Origin: Rhodamnia argentea
Lineage: Eukaryota; Streptophyta; Magnoliopsida; Myrtales; Myrtaceae
DNA: 64,000 bases
Reading direction: 5' to 3'
Assembly (NCBI RefSeq): GCF_020921035.1
Contig: NC_063157.1
Coordinates: 21,717,015 to 21,781,014 of the forward strand
Shown: piece after piece, positions 25,618-36,510 of the stretch
How positions within the stretch are numbered: the first letter of the stretch is position 1
Layout of the letters: every line of letters starts with the position of its first letter
Translations under genes and position numbers: made by a program
The notes under the pieces: model-generated
Seen by the model: the letters and a program-made list of their open reading frames with translations, nothing else
Told to the model about the DNA's origin: nothing
The model's database searches: none

Positions 25618-27702
25618 TCATCCAACAGGATTGCGAGAGTGAGAACAGCATCTGTTCAATAATCTGAGCAACGCATCTGCTTTTCTTCTTGCTCTCAAAG
25701 ATCCATCGGCTGCCAAGCTCTGAAGAGAAGGTATGCTTCTTGGATTCATCAGCAATCTCCCAGCAACTTCCTCTCCTCCATCTTTGCACAGACCTAACAG
25801 GAGAGTGATAGCATTTTCTTTTCCTTTCAGAGACCCAAATCTTAGCAGATCGATGAGAAGAGGCACAAGTACTCTGCTCTTCCTTATTTCCTCCAAACCT
25901 TCGTGACACCCCAAGAGCAAAGCGAGCAGTGCAAGCGCATCATCTGTAATCCCTGCCTTATCATCCATCAACAGATCAATGAGCAGGGGAACCGCTCCAG
26001 CGGCCAACACGCTCGCCTTGTTGACATTATAAACTGCGAGATTGATTAAGGCAGTCGCAGCATCTCTCTTTCCAGTTGAAGTGCCTTCTCTTAAGAGCCT
26101 GACCAACCCCGCAATCGCTCTCGGGTGCGCGCCAATGCTGACCTTGCAGTCATCGATCATCGACAGGCTAAAGATTGCTGCCGCTGCATTTTCTCTTGCC
26201 TCCATGGTCTTCCCAGACTCGAGGACATCAACGATCTTCTCAATTGCTCCTGCTGCCATTATCAGGATCTTGTTGTTGTCGAAGATTGAGAGGTTGAGGA
26301 GTGCAGTTACTGCATTTTCCTGTATTTTCGGGTCCTGAGAGCTCAGCAATGTGACGAGGAAAGGAATAGCTCCAGCCTCGGCGATTATCCGACGGTTGTC
26401 CATCCCAGTCTTCGCCAGCAGCCGGAGCTCATATGCTGCTTGCCGCTGTATATCTGATGATCCAGTGGCTAGCTTCCCGACCAGAAACTCAGCTGTCATT
26501 TTAACAGCATCTACGGCAGCTTTTGCGGCGGAGAGGTGATCTATGGCATTCTCAGATGAGTTTCTCTGGCTGCTGCTACCTCTCTCCAATTCAGACGAAG
26601 AAGATGATGGGTGTTCTAGGAGAGGGATGTTGTTTTCTTGACACCATTGGTGCACTAGACTCTTCAGTGCGTAATTGGGAATAAGGGCCATGTGGATGAG
26701 CCTCTGCCCGCTTTTAGGGCATGTATGGTGCCCCGAATTGATCCACTGGGCAATTGAAGTACGGTCATACGTGTGACCTGATGATACTATCACAGGATCC
26801 CTCATTAGATCCAGCGATATTGGGCAACGGAACTCATCGGGGACATTGGTAACAATCATTTGTGAGGACGAAGAAATATCAAAATTCCTTAATGCAGTCA
26901 CGGAGTACTGCGCTGAACTTCCTTTGACTTTCTCAATCTCTTCATTGCTGCTGAAGATCAATGACTTGGCATGCGAAACAAGAGAGATGAGGTTGTTGAT
27001 GTTGGAAACCACAATCAGTCCGCCTGTCCCGGCTTGCCTCTGCACTTCGGCCTCTAGCTTCGATATCTCTTCCTCATAATCCAGTGGATCTCTCGACCCA
27101 ATGTTGCTCAAAATGTCCTTCACCTTGTCAAAATCGACAAAGCCCTTGCTCTTGCTGTTCTTCTCATTGTTGGAAGCCATCAGTCTCAGGAGATCATCTC
27201 TCCTTTGAAGCTCTCTGTTGTCGGCGAAGAGCTCGGCCCGTTTCGCTTGCTTGTGAAGGAGCTCAACCTGCTCTCTGATGTCAGTCGTTATGTGAAGCAA
27301 GCTCAGAGGCAAGATATCAAGTGCTCGTCCCATTTCCTTCACCAATACATAGAACTGTTTGGAGATGTACTCTGTTTGCATCAGGTTCCAGAGACAGCTG
27401 CCGTCTCTGCAACCTTGGATGACAACCTTCACTCTCTGTATCACAGAGAACAACTCGGTCAGGCACAGTATTGAAGAAGGCGGGATCTTTGCGTTCGTCT
27501 CTCGAATCTCTTCGAACAAGGACGAGAGAAGCTTGATCCTCCTGATCATGGTCGATGTGTTCCTGACCTGGACAAAAGGGAACTTTTCCATGGAAGAGAC
27601 TTCATTGGATATGTGAATGAGTGAGTCCAGTAGGGCCCCAGTTGGCAAGAAGCCAGAGAAAGCCATTGGAGGAAGCAAAGGAAGAGGAGGGGAAACATTC
27701 AT
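25618..27702 (-). CDS. U-box/ARM-repeat E3 ubiquitin ligase (PUB17-19-like group)
   Basis: A single intronless frame encodes 694 residues. Residues 20-250 form the plant U-box N-terminal domain (helical; VRNTSTMIRRIKLLSSLFEEI, then LHKQAKRAELF). The U-box is at about 288-360 (PDEFRCPISLDLMRDPVIVSSGHTYDRTSI...HTCPKSGQ). Armadillo repeats run from about 400 to 685, with repeated ENAVTALLNLS, ARENAAAAIFSLS, KRDAATALINLA and KENAITLLLGL cores. The U-box docks ubiquitin-loaded E2 enzymes and the ARM array binds substrates. Relatives regulate immunity, drought/ABA responses or symbiosis. The intronless state fits the PUB17/18/19 and Medicago PUB1 type, but I cannot assign an exact orthologue. A second ATG at codon 13 is an alternative start. 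It is convergent with UGP3, whose stop lies about 600 bp away. Confidence 0.93.
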   Translation of the reverse strand: MNVSPPLPLLPPMAFSGFLPTGALLDSLIHISNEVSSMEKFPFVQVRNTSTMIRRIKLLSSLFEEIRETNAKIPPSSILCLTELFSVIQRVKVVIQGCRDGSCLWNLMQTEYISKQFYVLVKEMGRALDILPLSLLHITTDIREQVELLHKQAKRAELFADNRELQRRDDLLRLMASNNEKNSKSKGFVDFDKVKDILSNIGSRDPLDYEEEISKLEAEVQRQAGTGGLIVVSNINNLISLVSHAKSLIFSSNEEIEKVKGSSAQYSVTALRNFDISSSSQMIVTNVPDEFRCPISLDLMRDPVIVSSGHTYDRTSIAQWINSGHHTCPKSGQRLIHMALIPNYALKSLVHQWCQENNIPLLEHPSSSSSELERGSSSQRNSSENAIDHLSAAKAAVDAVKMTAEFLVGKLATGSSDIQRQAAYELRLLAKTGMDNRRIIAEAGAIPFLVTLLSSQDPKIQENAVTALLNLSIFDNNKILIMAAGAIEKIVDVLESGKTMEARENAAAAIFSLSMIDDCKVSIGAHPRAIAGLVRLLREGTSTGKRDAATALINLAVYNVNKASVLAAGAVPLLIDLLMDDKAGITDDALALLALLLGCHEGLEEIRKSRVLVPLLIDLLRFGSLKGKENAITLLLGLCKDGGEEVAGRLLMNPRSIPSLQSLAADGSLRARRKADALLRLLNRCCSHSRNPVG

Positions 27703-29552
27703 TGGTGTTGCTCCTTCAACAGGGCTTTATGTCCCCAGTCATCGTTAATATCATGGTTGGTTCTTCCTTTTATTGTTCTTTATTTAATTTGCTTGAGGAG
27801 AATTCCATTCTTCAGGATTAATTTAATTGCAGAGACTCTTGACTGCTTCTGCTTGTACAGTATGTCACTAAAGACAATCAGATGGGTGTTAGGAAGGAGT
27901 GGAGGCCTTCTGGCTTGCCGCCACCTGGCGCGATGTCCGGCCTCGGTGGGTTAGTTACGATCGCAGTGAGTTTTCTAACCAGAAAAGTTCGATTTTTTAA
28001 GCATTTCCAGAATATGAATATGCCTCGTCAAACTCTGGCTTTGGACCTGTGGTGGCTTTGAGAGCTGTCCAGCGAAATGTTTATGAAAAACTATTTGGAG
28101 TGTCGTATTAGGCAACGTTGAGGCTAAGGTGGTGTACTGACTGGAAAAGCTAACCCAGTTCTTGACCTATGCAGCAACTTGAAATCTTCCAGGATTAGCA
28201 TACGTCTTCCAATACATACATGTAAAATCTGGGCAAGTAGCGTTTATTATATTCGAGAGCATGCTGACAGTCGAAAAAGTCTAGATGGGGTTCAATTATT
28301 CTAGTGTTAAAGTCGCCGTTCGCAGCGGGAGATGGTATGATATTCTTTGTTTAATATGGAAACCAAGATTGCAGATAACAGTAGGAATACGTTTACCAGC
28401 TACAACACCCCAGAAGAGCCTACCTTATAAGTTCTTTCTAATTCTATTTATGGAGAGAACAAGATAAAGGACCAAAACACAAAATGAGAATGGCTTGGAG
28501 TCTTAGACTGTGCAGCCTTTAACGCATCTCATGATCCCTAGTGTTTGTCCGGGCTTTTCTTTTTCCATCTTTACCTATATAGATTACCACAAAAAAAAAA
28601 AAAAAAAAAAGAATTGAGAAAGAAAGAAATTCATTTGAGTTAGCTGCTACAAAATGAAATCGAATCTCGCGGTTGGCCGATCGACAAATTTCTGAACCAG
28701 TCCAAAACTTGCTTTTCCTTCTCTTCGTTTTTGTATTGGCTGATTCAATCCGATGCAAATCTTTTTAAGTAGCGCATGAAGCCAAACTTGTGTTTCTCGT
28801 GCGATCTATTTTATTGAATACTCTTTAAGGATTATGTTCGACAGGCCATCATTCTTTACTCTCTCATCTCATCTCATCTCATCATCGGGCAATCAAAATC
28901 GGGGTGGTCGTTGGAATGCCTTGCTCGAAAATTTGAGTTGATAGGTGGATAACTACGATATATGTAAGCCAACCTTCTCACGTGTAAGCCGACTATGAAT
29001 GGCGAGTAAAATTTGACAAAGGGGGACGCATATAGGAAATAAATTGAGGGAGACCTTAGCTATAATATCCAGAGAGAAAAAGTAATCGGTTGCTCTAGCG
29101 ATTCATGAATCAACCTGAGTTCGTCTTTTCGTTCGCAATGCGCATCTGGTCACCTCCGACCATGTTGGCTAGTCATCTCGAGTCAGCACTATGCTTGACG
29201 AGGAAGGATCAATCACATTCTCGGCACATTCTTGGTGGATGCTTCCTCAGCCACGGCAGAAATTGGTCGAGGTCGAGATCTGAGGAAAGATCTGATTCGA
29301 GGAGACACATCGGACTCCATGACGAACGCCGAATCGGACTCGCTCTTCATGCCACCACTCTCGACCGCTGGGCCGTCTGATCAACATTCCTTACTGACGA
29401 AGTTGGCCCCGAAAACAGAAGGCAGAACTTCAGAAGACTTAGCTCGGTAAATTGGCTATAAAACATGATCATAAAAAGGGTAAATTTACACACTGACGAT
29501 TGGCTCGCCACAACACGAATTGCTCATCGGATCAAAAAGACATTCCGAGATT
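27703..29552. other. Intergenic DNA between the U-box and PPR genes
   Basis: This contains the U-box promoter (from 27703 rightwards) and the PPR 3' flank. A poly-A run lies at about 28591-28610. Overlapping plus-strand frames at 29105-29450 are not recognised. No gene or repeat boundary could be supported. Confidence 0.5.
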
Positions 29553-30554
29553 TTAATTAGTAGCACTCGAATTGGACCTGTAAAACTCCCGGAGCTTCTC
29601 CCCCATGATCAGCCCCTTCTCCGCCATCTCCTCCACCACCCTCTTCGCTTCTCCCACCTTCTTCATCCTTATCAGCTCGCTCGCCACTACTCCGTAGTTC
29701 TCTCTATCCAGAGCCCTGTCCCTCCCTCCGTACACCCTCACCAGCTCCGCCGCCTGCTCCCCCCACCCCCTCTTCACCATCGCCTTTATCGCGTGCACGT
29801 GCGTGCTGTACAGCGGCGACACCCCCTCCTCCTCCATCCGCCCCAGCAGCCCCACCGCCGCCCCTACCTTCCCCGCCCTGCACGCCCCCAGCACCAGCGC
29901 GTCGTACGTCCTCGTGTCCGCCCCTAGCCCCTCCCTCTCGATCTCCTCCATCGCGCGCGCGGCGGAGGCCAGGTCGCCTCGGAAGCAGTGCGCCGTCAGG
30001 AAGTGGTTGTGCGCCGTCAGGTCCAGGGGGACCCCGTGGTCCCTCATCAGACCCACCACGCGCCGCGCCTCCTCGAAGTCGCCCCGACGGGTCAGGAGGT
30101 TGAGGATCGGGTGGAAGGTGACGGCGTTGAGGCCGAAGCCGGCGCTCGCCATCGTCTCGACAGCGCGCAGGGCATCCTCGAGGCGGCCGAGACGGCAAAG
30201 GCGGGCGATGAGCGCGTCGAAGGCGCTCTTGCCGGGGAAGCCGCGGTCGAGGCGGGAGAGGGCGCGGAGGAGGTCGTGGAGGGCGGACAGGGAGGTCTCT
30301 GTGTGGGTCAGGAACTTGAAGGTGTCGCCGGTGTTGAAGCAGCCGTCGCGGACGCGCTTGTTGAGGAGGTTGCGGACCGTGGCGAAGTCGCCGTGGCGGC
30401 CAGCGGCGTTGACGAGGTCGTCGTAGTAAGCGCTGGTAGGCTCGTCGCAGATGACGATGGGCGTGGGGTTGGGGTTCGTGGAGGCGCGTGGGCGAGCAGC
30501 GGCGACGGCAGGGGCAGACCGGGGATTACGCGCGACTTTGCGAAGGAAGGCCAT
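29553..30554 (-). CDS. Short P-class pentatricopeptide repeat protein, mitochondrial-type
   Basis: An intronless 333-residue frame, very GC-rich compared with its surroundings. The N-terminus MAFLRKVARNPRSAP is basic with no acidic residues for the first 35 positions, typical of a mitochondrial presequence. About six 35-residue PPR units follow at roughly 110-144, 145-179, 180-214, 215-249, 250-284 and 285-319. Examples are SAFDALIARLCRLGRLEDAL, VTFHPILNLLTRRGDFEEAR and RTYDALVLGACRAGKVGAA. There is no E, DYW or SMR domain, so a P-class RNA-binding role in organelle transcript processing or translation is expected. Its nearness to UGP3 suggests orthology with Arabidopsis At3g56030, as I remember that locus. 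Target RNA is unknown. Confidence 0.9.
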   Translation of the reverse strand: MAFLRKVARNPRSAPAVAAARPRASTNPNPTPIVICDEPTSAYYDDLVNAAGRHGDFATVRNLLNKRVRDGCFNTGDTFKFLTHTETSLSALHDLLRALSRLDRGFPGKSAFDALIARLCRLGRLEDALRAVETMASAGFGLNAVTFHPILNLLTRRGDFEEARRVVGLMRDHGVPLDLTAHNHFLTAHCFRGDLASAARAMEEIEREGLGADTRTYDALVLGACRAGKVGAAVGLLGRMEEEGVSPLYSTHVHAIKAMVKRGWGEQAAELVRVYGGRDRALDRENYGVVASELIRMKKVGEAKRVVEEMAEKGLIMGEKLREFYRSNSSATN

Positions 30555-32639
30555 TGTGGTGCGGTGGTTGAGGCCAGGGTTTAGCGGGTGAGAGAAGAAA
30601 CAAAGCAGAGAAAACTCAAGGACTGATCTTGTCTGGGCCGAACCTGGGCTTCAATGGGCTTTTCAGCTTTTCACTTCATGAAGCCCATTTTCTTCAATGT
30701 TTTTGTATATTCATGTTAGGTATACGAGATTGATTTTCCTATTTTTCGAAAAGAAAAAAATACTACTTAGCTCGTGTCACACAAATTAGAGAAATGTGTA
30801 TAAATACATGATGAGTCAATGGGATCGGGCAAGTGCGAGCCGGGTCCATGTAGGAACATTAGGCTAGGCAATCGGGTCTAAAGAGAGCCTCGTCCGAGCA
30901 CGGTCGAGCCCATCAAGTCAAACCCTTCAAATCCTTTTGACATTATCAGATTGCATCCTCCTTTTCTTCGGCGACAAAAAGAAATGCCAAATTTTGCGTT
31001 TGAAAGCATGGTTTTACACTTACGGTGGAGAGGAAGCAAGGAATCATTAATATGACCATGTATCGAAAGATTACCTAAAAGTATTTGACCTTTAGGTTTG
31101 AGGGTCGCTGCCAAATAATCTGAAAATCGAACTTAGGACCTCTTGCTCTTGTGAAATCTTGTGGGACCACTGCTAATTGTGCTAACTATTTTATAAGTTT
31201 AAAGTGTAAAATAAATGTGTAATTTAATATTGAAATATTTTAATACATACCCAAGCCAATAAATTGGCAAGTAACGAAAGGACCCATGATTTTGAACGAA
31301 ACCAGCTTCTGGGATGGACTGACTCTCACATTCAAAGTTGGGCCTCCCTTTTGGAGGACATATTTGGTCACTGCCTCAAGTTAAAAGAGGTGCTACTTTG
31401 AGCTAATTTTAATCAACGCGCAAAGTTTAGACACACTTAATAAGAAATTTTTTTTCATTTGAATTCCACACATCACATAAGAATCAATGAGATTAAAGTC
31501 CCATCTTCCTTAAACCCCGAGAATCGCCTTAACAAATAAGGATGTGTATCTTCCTTTTTGTATGGATATAAACGATGTAAAAAACCATAGAACGTCACCG
31601 CATCGTCCTCGATTTAATCTATAAAATAATCATCGAATGGCGATGCTAATCACAGGGTACATTGGGCGGTGAACTTTAGGAGGATATTAGATGTACACAA
31701 CCGAACATTCATCTTCTTAAAGTTGAGTACGAAAATGATCTTATCTTTTTGCCAATAAAGCGAGGGAGAGAGAGATAGTCAAACTACAAATCTACTGCCT
31801 GGGTTTTGCTTTTGTGAAAAGACGCGATGGGAGTTTTAGGGAAACCAATAAGGAAGAAACCTAGAAAGGAGCACGAGCGCGCATGCATGTCTATCAAGAA
31901 AAAAGAAGGAATTATTGTTTGATTTTTGCCATCTTATCGACATCCTCTTGCATCTTTTTCAAACAACTTTAGATGCTTTCGAGAAATTTATCAACTTTTT
32001 TTTTTTGGCATCTGGAGGACCTACTTTGACCTAAAATTCCCCACTTTTAAATCTTCTTTTTTTTTTTTGTTAAATTTTATTTTTGTGAGCCAACAGGTAT
32101 TGTGCGTAAAATGCAAGATTTCTATATAGTCCAAGTTCCTGAATTTTCACTAGGGAGCTACTGTCCTGACAGTTTGAGAGTCTTGTCATTATTTCTAATC
32201 TCACAATTTTTTTAATTAATGAGTATTTTGTGCAAAATATACGGTGATGGTGTATGGATATACGATAAAAAATCACCGACAAGACTGTCGGGGAAGTATT
32301 TCCCTTTTCACTACTCCACAAATCATCTCGAGGCATGTTAAATGTTGCCAGAACTTTGTTATTCCGTAAAAAAAAAAAAAAAGAAGAAGAAAATACGGAC
32401 ATTTTTTCTCGTTGGTAAATTTGAGTAATTGTAGCTAAGTGTTAAAAGATTGCTCAAAGAAAATGTGACTGATGACTACTTTTCACATAAAATATTGGAA
32501 ACTTACGAACGCGTTAATAGAATTACCAATTCTTGTTGATAATAACTTTTCAATAACATTTCGACCGAAAATCTTTTCAATATGTTAACACTAGTATGAA
32601 ATTACTAGTGCAAATTAGAGTAACTTATTCACATTTCAA
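30555..32639. other. Intergenic DNA upstream of the PPR gene
   Basis: The first 150 bp are the PPR promoter/5' UTR. Beyond that the DNA is AT-rich, with poly-T runs (32000, 32060), a poly-A run (32368) and no long frame or clear repeat boundary. Confidence 0.5.
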
Positions 32640-33220
32640 TAGTTTAAATCACCAACATTACCAAAGAAGTCATAAACATATTTCAATTATGTCAATTCAG
32701 TCTTAAACATTTTGCATTTGAGTTAATTCGGTCTATCCAACCAATTTTGGCTGAAAATCACTAAAGTGGATGCCAACAATCCTATATGGAGCCATTGGCA
32801 TTGATGTAGATAATTTTTATAATTATTTTAGGTATGAGTGCATTGGAAGTTCTAAAACTTGTCATGAAATATAATTGAGTCCTAAAACTTTTAAAAAGTA
32901 CAATTTAGTTCTAAAATTTGTCAAAAAACGCAATTAAGTCCCAAAACTTTCAAAAAAGTGCCTTCAAATACTGAAACTTATCAAATTAGTGAAATCAAGT
33001 CCTTCCGTTAATTGCACTTTTTGAAAATTTTAGGACTCGATTACACTTTCATGATAAGTTTTAGGACTTCATTAATAATTTTAAAAGTTTTAGGACTTAA
33101 CTATACTTTTGTGACAACTTTAGGATTTGATTGTTTTTTTTTTTGAAAGTTTTAGGACTTAGTTGCACTTTCCTAACAAGTTTTAAGACTTTCAACACAC
33201 TTATCCAATTTTTTTTTTAA
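32640..33220. repeat. Decayed foldback repeats, one nested
   Basis: At 32640-32830 there is a one-armed copy of the 'gtcaattcagtcttaaacattttgcattt' family. At about 32840-33210 there is a second palindromic unit: 'gtcctaaaacttttaaaaagtacaattta' motifs on the left, inverted as 'ttttaggactcgattacacttt' on the right. The order suggests the second inserted into the first. Confidence 0.6.
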
Positions 33221-33315
33221 ATTATGATTTTATGATATTTTTCTCTTTTTATTTTATTTTATGTTTTTTCATTCTAGCTGGCGAGGTCGACCTTGCCAGG
33301 GCTAGGCTATTTCAG

Positions 33316-33940
33316 GGGAAAATTGTCCAAAATATCTTAAATCTATTGCACTTTTGTCAATTAAGTCCTAAACTTTTTAATTTTTTCAATTGAGTCTTAA
33401 ACATTTTTACATCTTGTCAATTGAGCTCATTTGGATGAAATTGGCCAAAACTCGTTGGCGTCGATGCCAACCTTCCTACATAACACGGTTGGCGCTAACG
33501 TGAACAATTTTTAGTAATGTTTTAATTTTTATTATATTTTTTCTTTTCCCTTACTTTTCTTTTATTTGTTTATTTTGCATATTTGGTCGGAGACCCTTGC
33601 CTAGATTTGAGCAAGGGCCTGATGCCCTCACTGTGGCTATCGAGGATCGTGAGACCCTCGTCCGGACTAGGCGATCACAACTGTACAAAAAATAAAGAAA
33701 AGAAAAGAAAAAATAAAGAATTGCAATAATTATTAAAATATGATTATAAGTTATTCATGTCAATGTCGGCCGTATCGCGCAGGAAGACCGGCGTCCATGT
33801 TAGAAGTTTCCAGCTAAAATTAACCGGATGGACTCAATTAGCAAAACGTGAAAGAGGTTTATAACACAATTGTTAAAATTAAAAGGTTTGAGATTGCATA
33901 GGCAAAAGTACAGCTTAAAATTTTTTGGACAATTTTCCCA
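33316..33940. mobile_element. Long-TIR MITE, Mutator-like (about 625 bp)
   Basis: The ends are GGGAAAATTGTCCAAAATAT on the left and the complement of TTTTTTGGACAATTTTCCC on the right. Inside, the arms carry 'gtcaattaagtcctaaacttttt' and its inverse. The flanks ctatttcag (33307-33315) and ctattttag (33941-33949) match at 8 of 9 positions, which suggests a 9-bp Mutator-type target duplication. The centre is more GC-rich (near 33595-33675) and non-coding. Confidence 0.65.
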
Positions 33941-33949
33941 CTATTTTAG

Positions 33950-34242
33950 ACTTTTAGTGATAAGCTCTTGAGTTTTGACCAACCACCTAATGTTACAACT
34001 ACTCTTACATTTACTATGGAAGTTGCTAGTTTGACAGCACTGTCGGTTATTATAATTTTTCAATCAATGAGTGCTTTATGCAAAACACGCGGTAATAATA
34101 TTTGAATTTATGATTGAAATTGTACCGTCCTCAACAATAGTGTTAGAGAAGCATTTTTCATTCACGATTATCAAAGAAGTTCAATGTTTCCATCATGATG
34201 CAAAAACGTGTTCGAATAATGTCTCAATTCAGTTGAAAAGAC

Positions 34243-34284
<42 letters not shown>

Positions 34285-35217
34285 CAGAACATCCCAAAAG
34301 AAATTTAATAGGACGGTGGCAAGCGATCGGTAGGAATAGACAAGGGCATCTTTGGAGTAGCATTCTGTGGATTGCATCCAGTTGACAAAATCCCTACCCG
34401 GCATCATCTTTTCCTGTTAAGCATGATCTATTGGCTAGCCTCGTGATTCTATTTCTAAGAGTCATTCTCGAGCTTGAAAGCTTTCCAAATCCTTCATTGA
34501 AATTGCCCATTTACGAGCTGTACACTGACTTGAAGGTCATCGAATGCGCCAAGTCGGTCCACCTTCTTCGGTTGGAAACAAATGATTTCGACTCTTTACC
34601 GACCTTTTTTTTTCTGTTGTCTTTTTATCTCGGACCAACTCGACTATATTCTATTCAGACCCTAAAAACATGTTCTCTCTATTCTCATACGTTGTTATTG
34701 AGTTCGATTGATTGCTATGGGAACGAAATTATTTCATTACCCTCAAGACCAAGTAAAAGTTGAAGAGAGGAGAGCCAGAGCCCGCCTCTTCCTTGGAGTC
34801 ACATGCATGCCCAATAAATGCACATCCATTCAATTTGAAATGTGGTTGGCCTTGTCGCCAAAAAGTTCAATATACCTCCAAATGTTTTTCAATATAGATG
34901 GGTCCACGAGGAGAAAACCGTAGCTAAGATGGTTTTTTTCCCCGCTTATTGAGAAAAGCATTTATATACCCCCAAGATTTGCTTTCTTCTTTTGCTTTTT
35001 ATGGAAACTATTTAATTGTACGGTACATGTAAATATGTGCGAAAAATCTTAGATTCTTGACATAGCTCGGTGCATGTGGAAGTGGAAGAATGTACTAGTT
35101 TTTTGTTCGATTCGAAATTATACCAAACTTTCATGTTAAAACGATAAAAAGACAGTCTTTTTAAGTCGAGTGACTTGAAAGGGGAATTTATAATGCAAAT
35201 TTTCTTTTTAAGATATA
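33950..35217. other. Intergenic DNA with a (CT)n tract
   Basis: This contains a (CT)n microsatellite at about 34243-34283. The frames at 34071-34385 and 34431-34763 are driven by low complexity and are not recognised. No gene is supported. Confidence 0.5.
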
Positions 35218-35226
35218 TAAAGAAAA

Positions 35227-36501
35227 GGGAAAAATTCAAAAAAGGGCCCGAAGTGACCTGATTTTCTCAAATAAGGCCCCAGAGTGAACTTTGTTTCAAA
35301 TAAGGGTCCGAAGTCTTAAAATTGTTTCAAAAAAGGGCCTAATCGAAGGGTATTTATGTCCTTTACTCTTTGTTTTTTTTATAATGTTCTTTTTACCTTT
35401 TCTTTTCTGTTTTTCCCCTCCCCTCCCTCCTGTTCATCATCTCCCCCAGCACGTCTACTTCGAGGGGGGCTCGTTGACGCACACATCAATTTTTTTTTTC
35501 AACAAAGATTAGCATATTTTCGAGACAAAAATGACCAAACGGAGAAGGCACCAACCGGACGATTAAGAGTAGATTCCAACCACCAGTCATGAAATCAGCC
35601 GACCCATTAATAAAACCTTCCTGTTCAAGAATCCTAATGTCCTCGCCGTTACCATTTCCACTCCTAGAAGAAGCAGTTCTTGCGATCTCAGCCATGTGCC
35701 TCCGGTTCAAGACCCTGTTTTTCCCATGAGCGAGCGCGCTCGAGTCGGACCCACCATGGCCGATCGACTTCAAGCGGTGAGAATCGAATGCCAAAATGGG
35801 ATTCAGCCACAAAGATTTGATGTTTGAAGAAGAAGAAGGGGGAAACGCATTAAAACTTGGTTGGTGAATGACAGTCGCGGAGCTGGGCATTTTGGGTAAC
35901 GTGGGAACAAAGAGAGCGAAAGCTCTAGATTTGGTCGCGATGCAAGGATCGCAGATGGAGGTGGCGTTGTCATTGGGCAGCAAGTAGCGTCATGGCTCAT
36001 ACGGGTCACCGAGAGCCATCAAGCTTAGTCAACATAGAGCAACCAACAAAGCCCAACGTTGAGGACGACAACCGCCGCGAAGTGAATGGAGTTTCACGGC
36101 ACCCATGCAGCGACTAGGAGGTGTCGGTCTAGCTGGATATGATCAAGATGTTGGCGGCTGCACGGACGACCCACTAGTTTGTGGACGTGGTGATCGGTGT
36201 CCACGACGAGAGAGGAGGCTCCGACTAGTGGAGGCGTAGGTGCGGGTCTTTCGATGACATTCCCGGGAAGAAGACGTGCTGGGGGAGATGATGAACAAGA
36301 GGGAGGGGAGGGGAAAAACAGAAGAGAAAAGGTAAAAAGAAAAATATAAAAAAATCAAAGGGTAAAGGACATAAATGCCCTTTGATTAGGCCCTTTTTTG
36401 AAACAATTTTAACACTTCAGGCCCTTATTTGAAACGAAATTCACTATAGACCCTTATTTGAGAAAACGTGACCACTTCGGGCCCTTTTTTGAATTTTTCC
36501 C
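35227..36501. mobile_element. Pack-MULE-like element with about 230-bp terminal inverted repeats
   Basis: The left end (35227-35459) and the reverse complement of the right end (about 36270-36501) align almost throughout. Both start GGGAAAAATTCAAAAAAGGG and run to the shared string ending CCCCCAGCACGTCT. Perfect 9-bp direct repeats TAAAGAAAA flank the element (35218-35226 and 36502-36510), the hallmark of Mutator-like transposition. There is no transposase. The 800-bp interior is more GC-rich than the arms and contains a gene-like fragment on the minus strand, which is the definition of a Pack-MULE. Confidence 0.88.
35575..35890 (-). pseudogene. Captured gene fragment, possibly lipid phosphate phosphatase epsilon exon 1
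   Basis: Within the Pack-MULE-like element, a minus-strand frame from an ATG at 35890 reads MPSSATVIHQPSFNAFPPSS, then a Ser/Arg-rich stretch like a plastid transit peptide. It then reads ILEQEGFINGSADFMTGG, after which similarity seems to stop. This resembles the transit peptide plus first conserved block of chloroplast lipid phosphate phosphatase epsilon (LPPE), which acts on phosphatidate in plastids. The catalytic phosphatase motifs are absent, so it cannot be an enzyme. The open frame extends upstream to 35983. Identification is from memory of the family and is tentative. Confidence 0.4.
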
Positions 36502-36510
36502 TAAAGAAAA

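Noticed and set aside
29803..30584. Two long plus-strand frames opposite the PPR gene
   Set aside because: Arg- and Glu/Val-rich shadows typical of high-GC coding DNA. The PPR repeats are on the minus strand.
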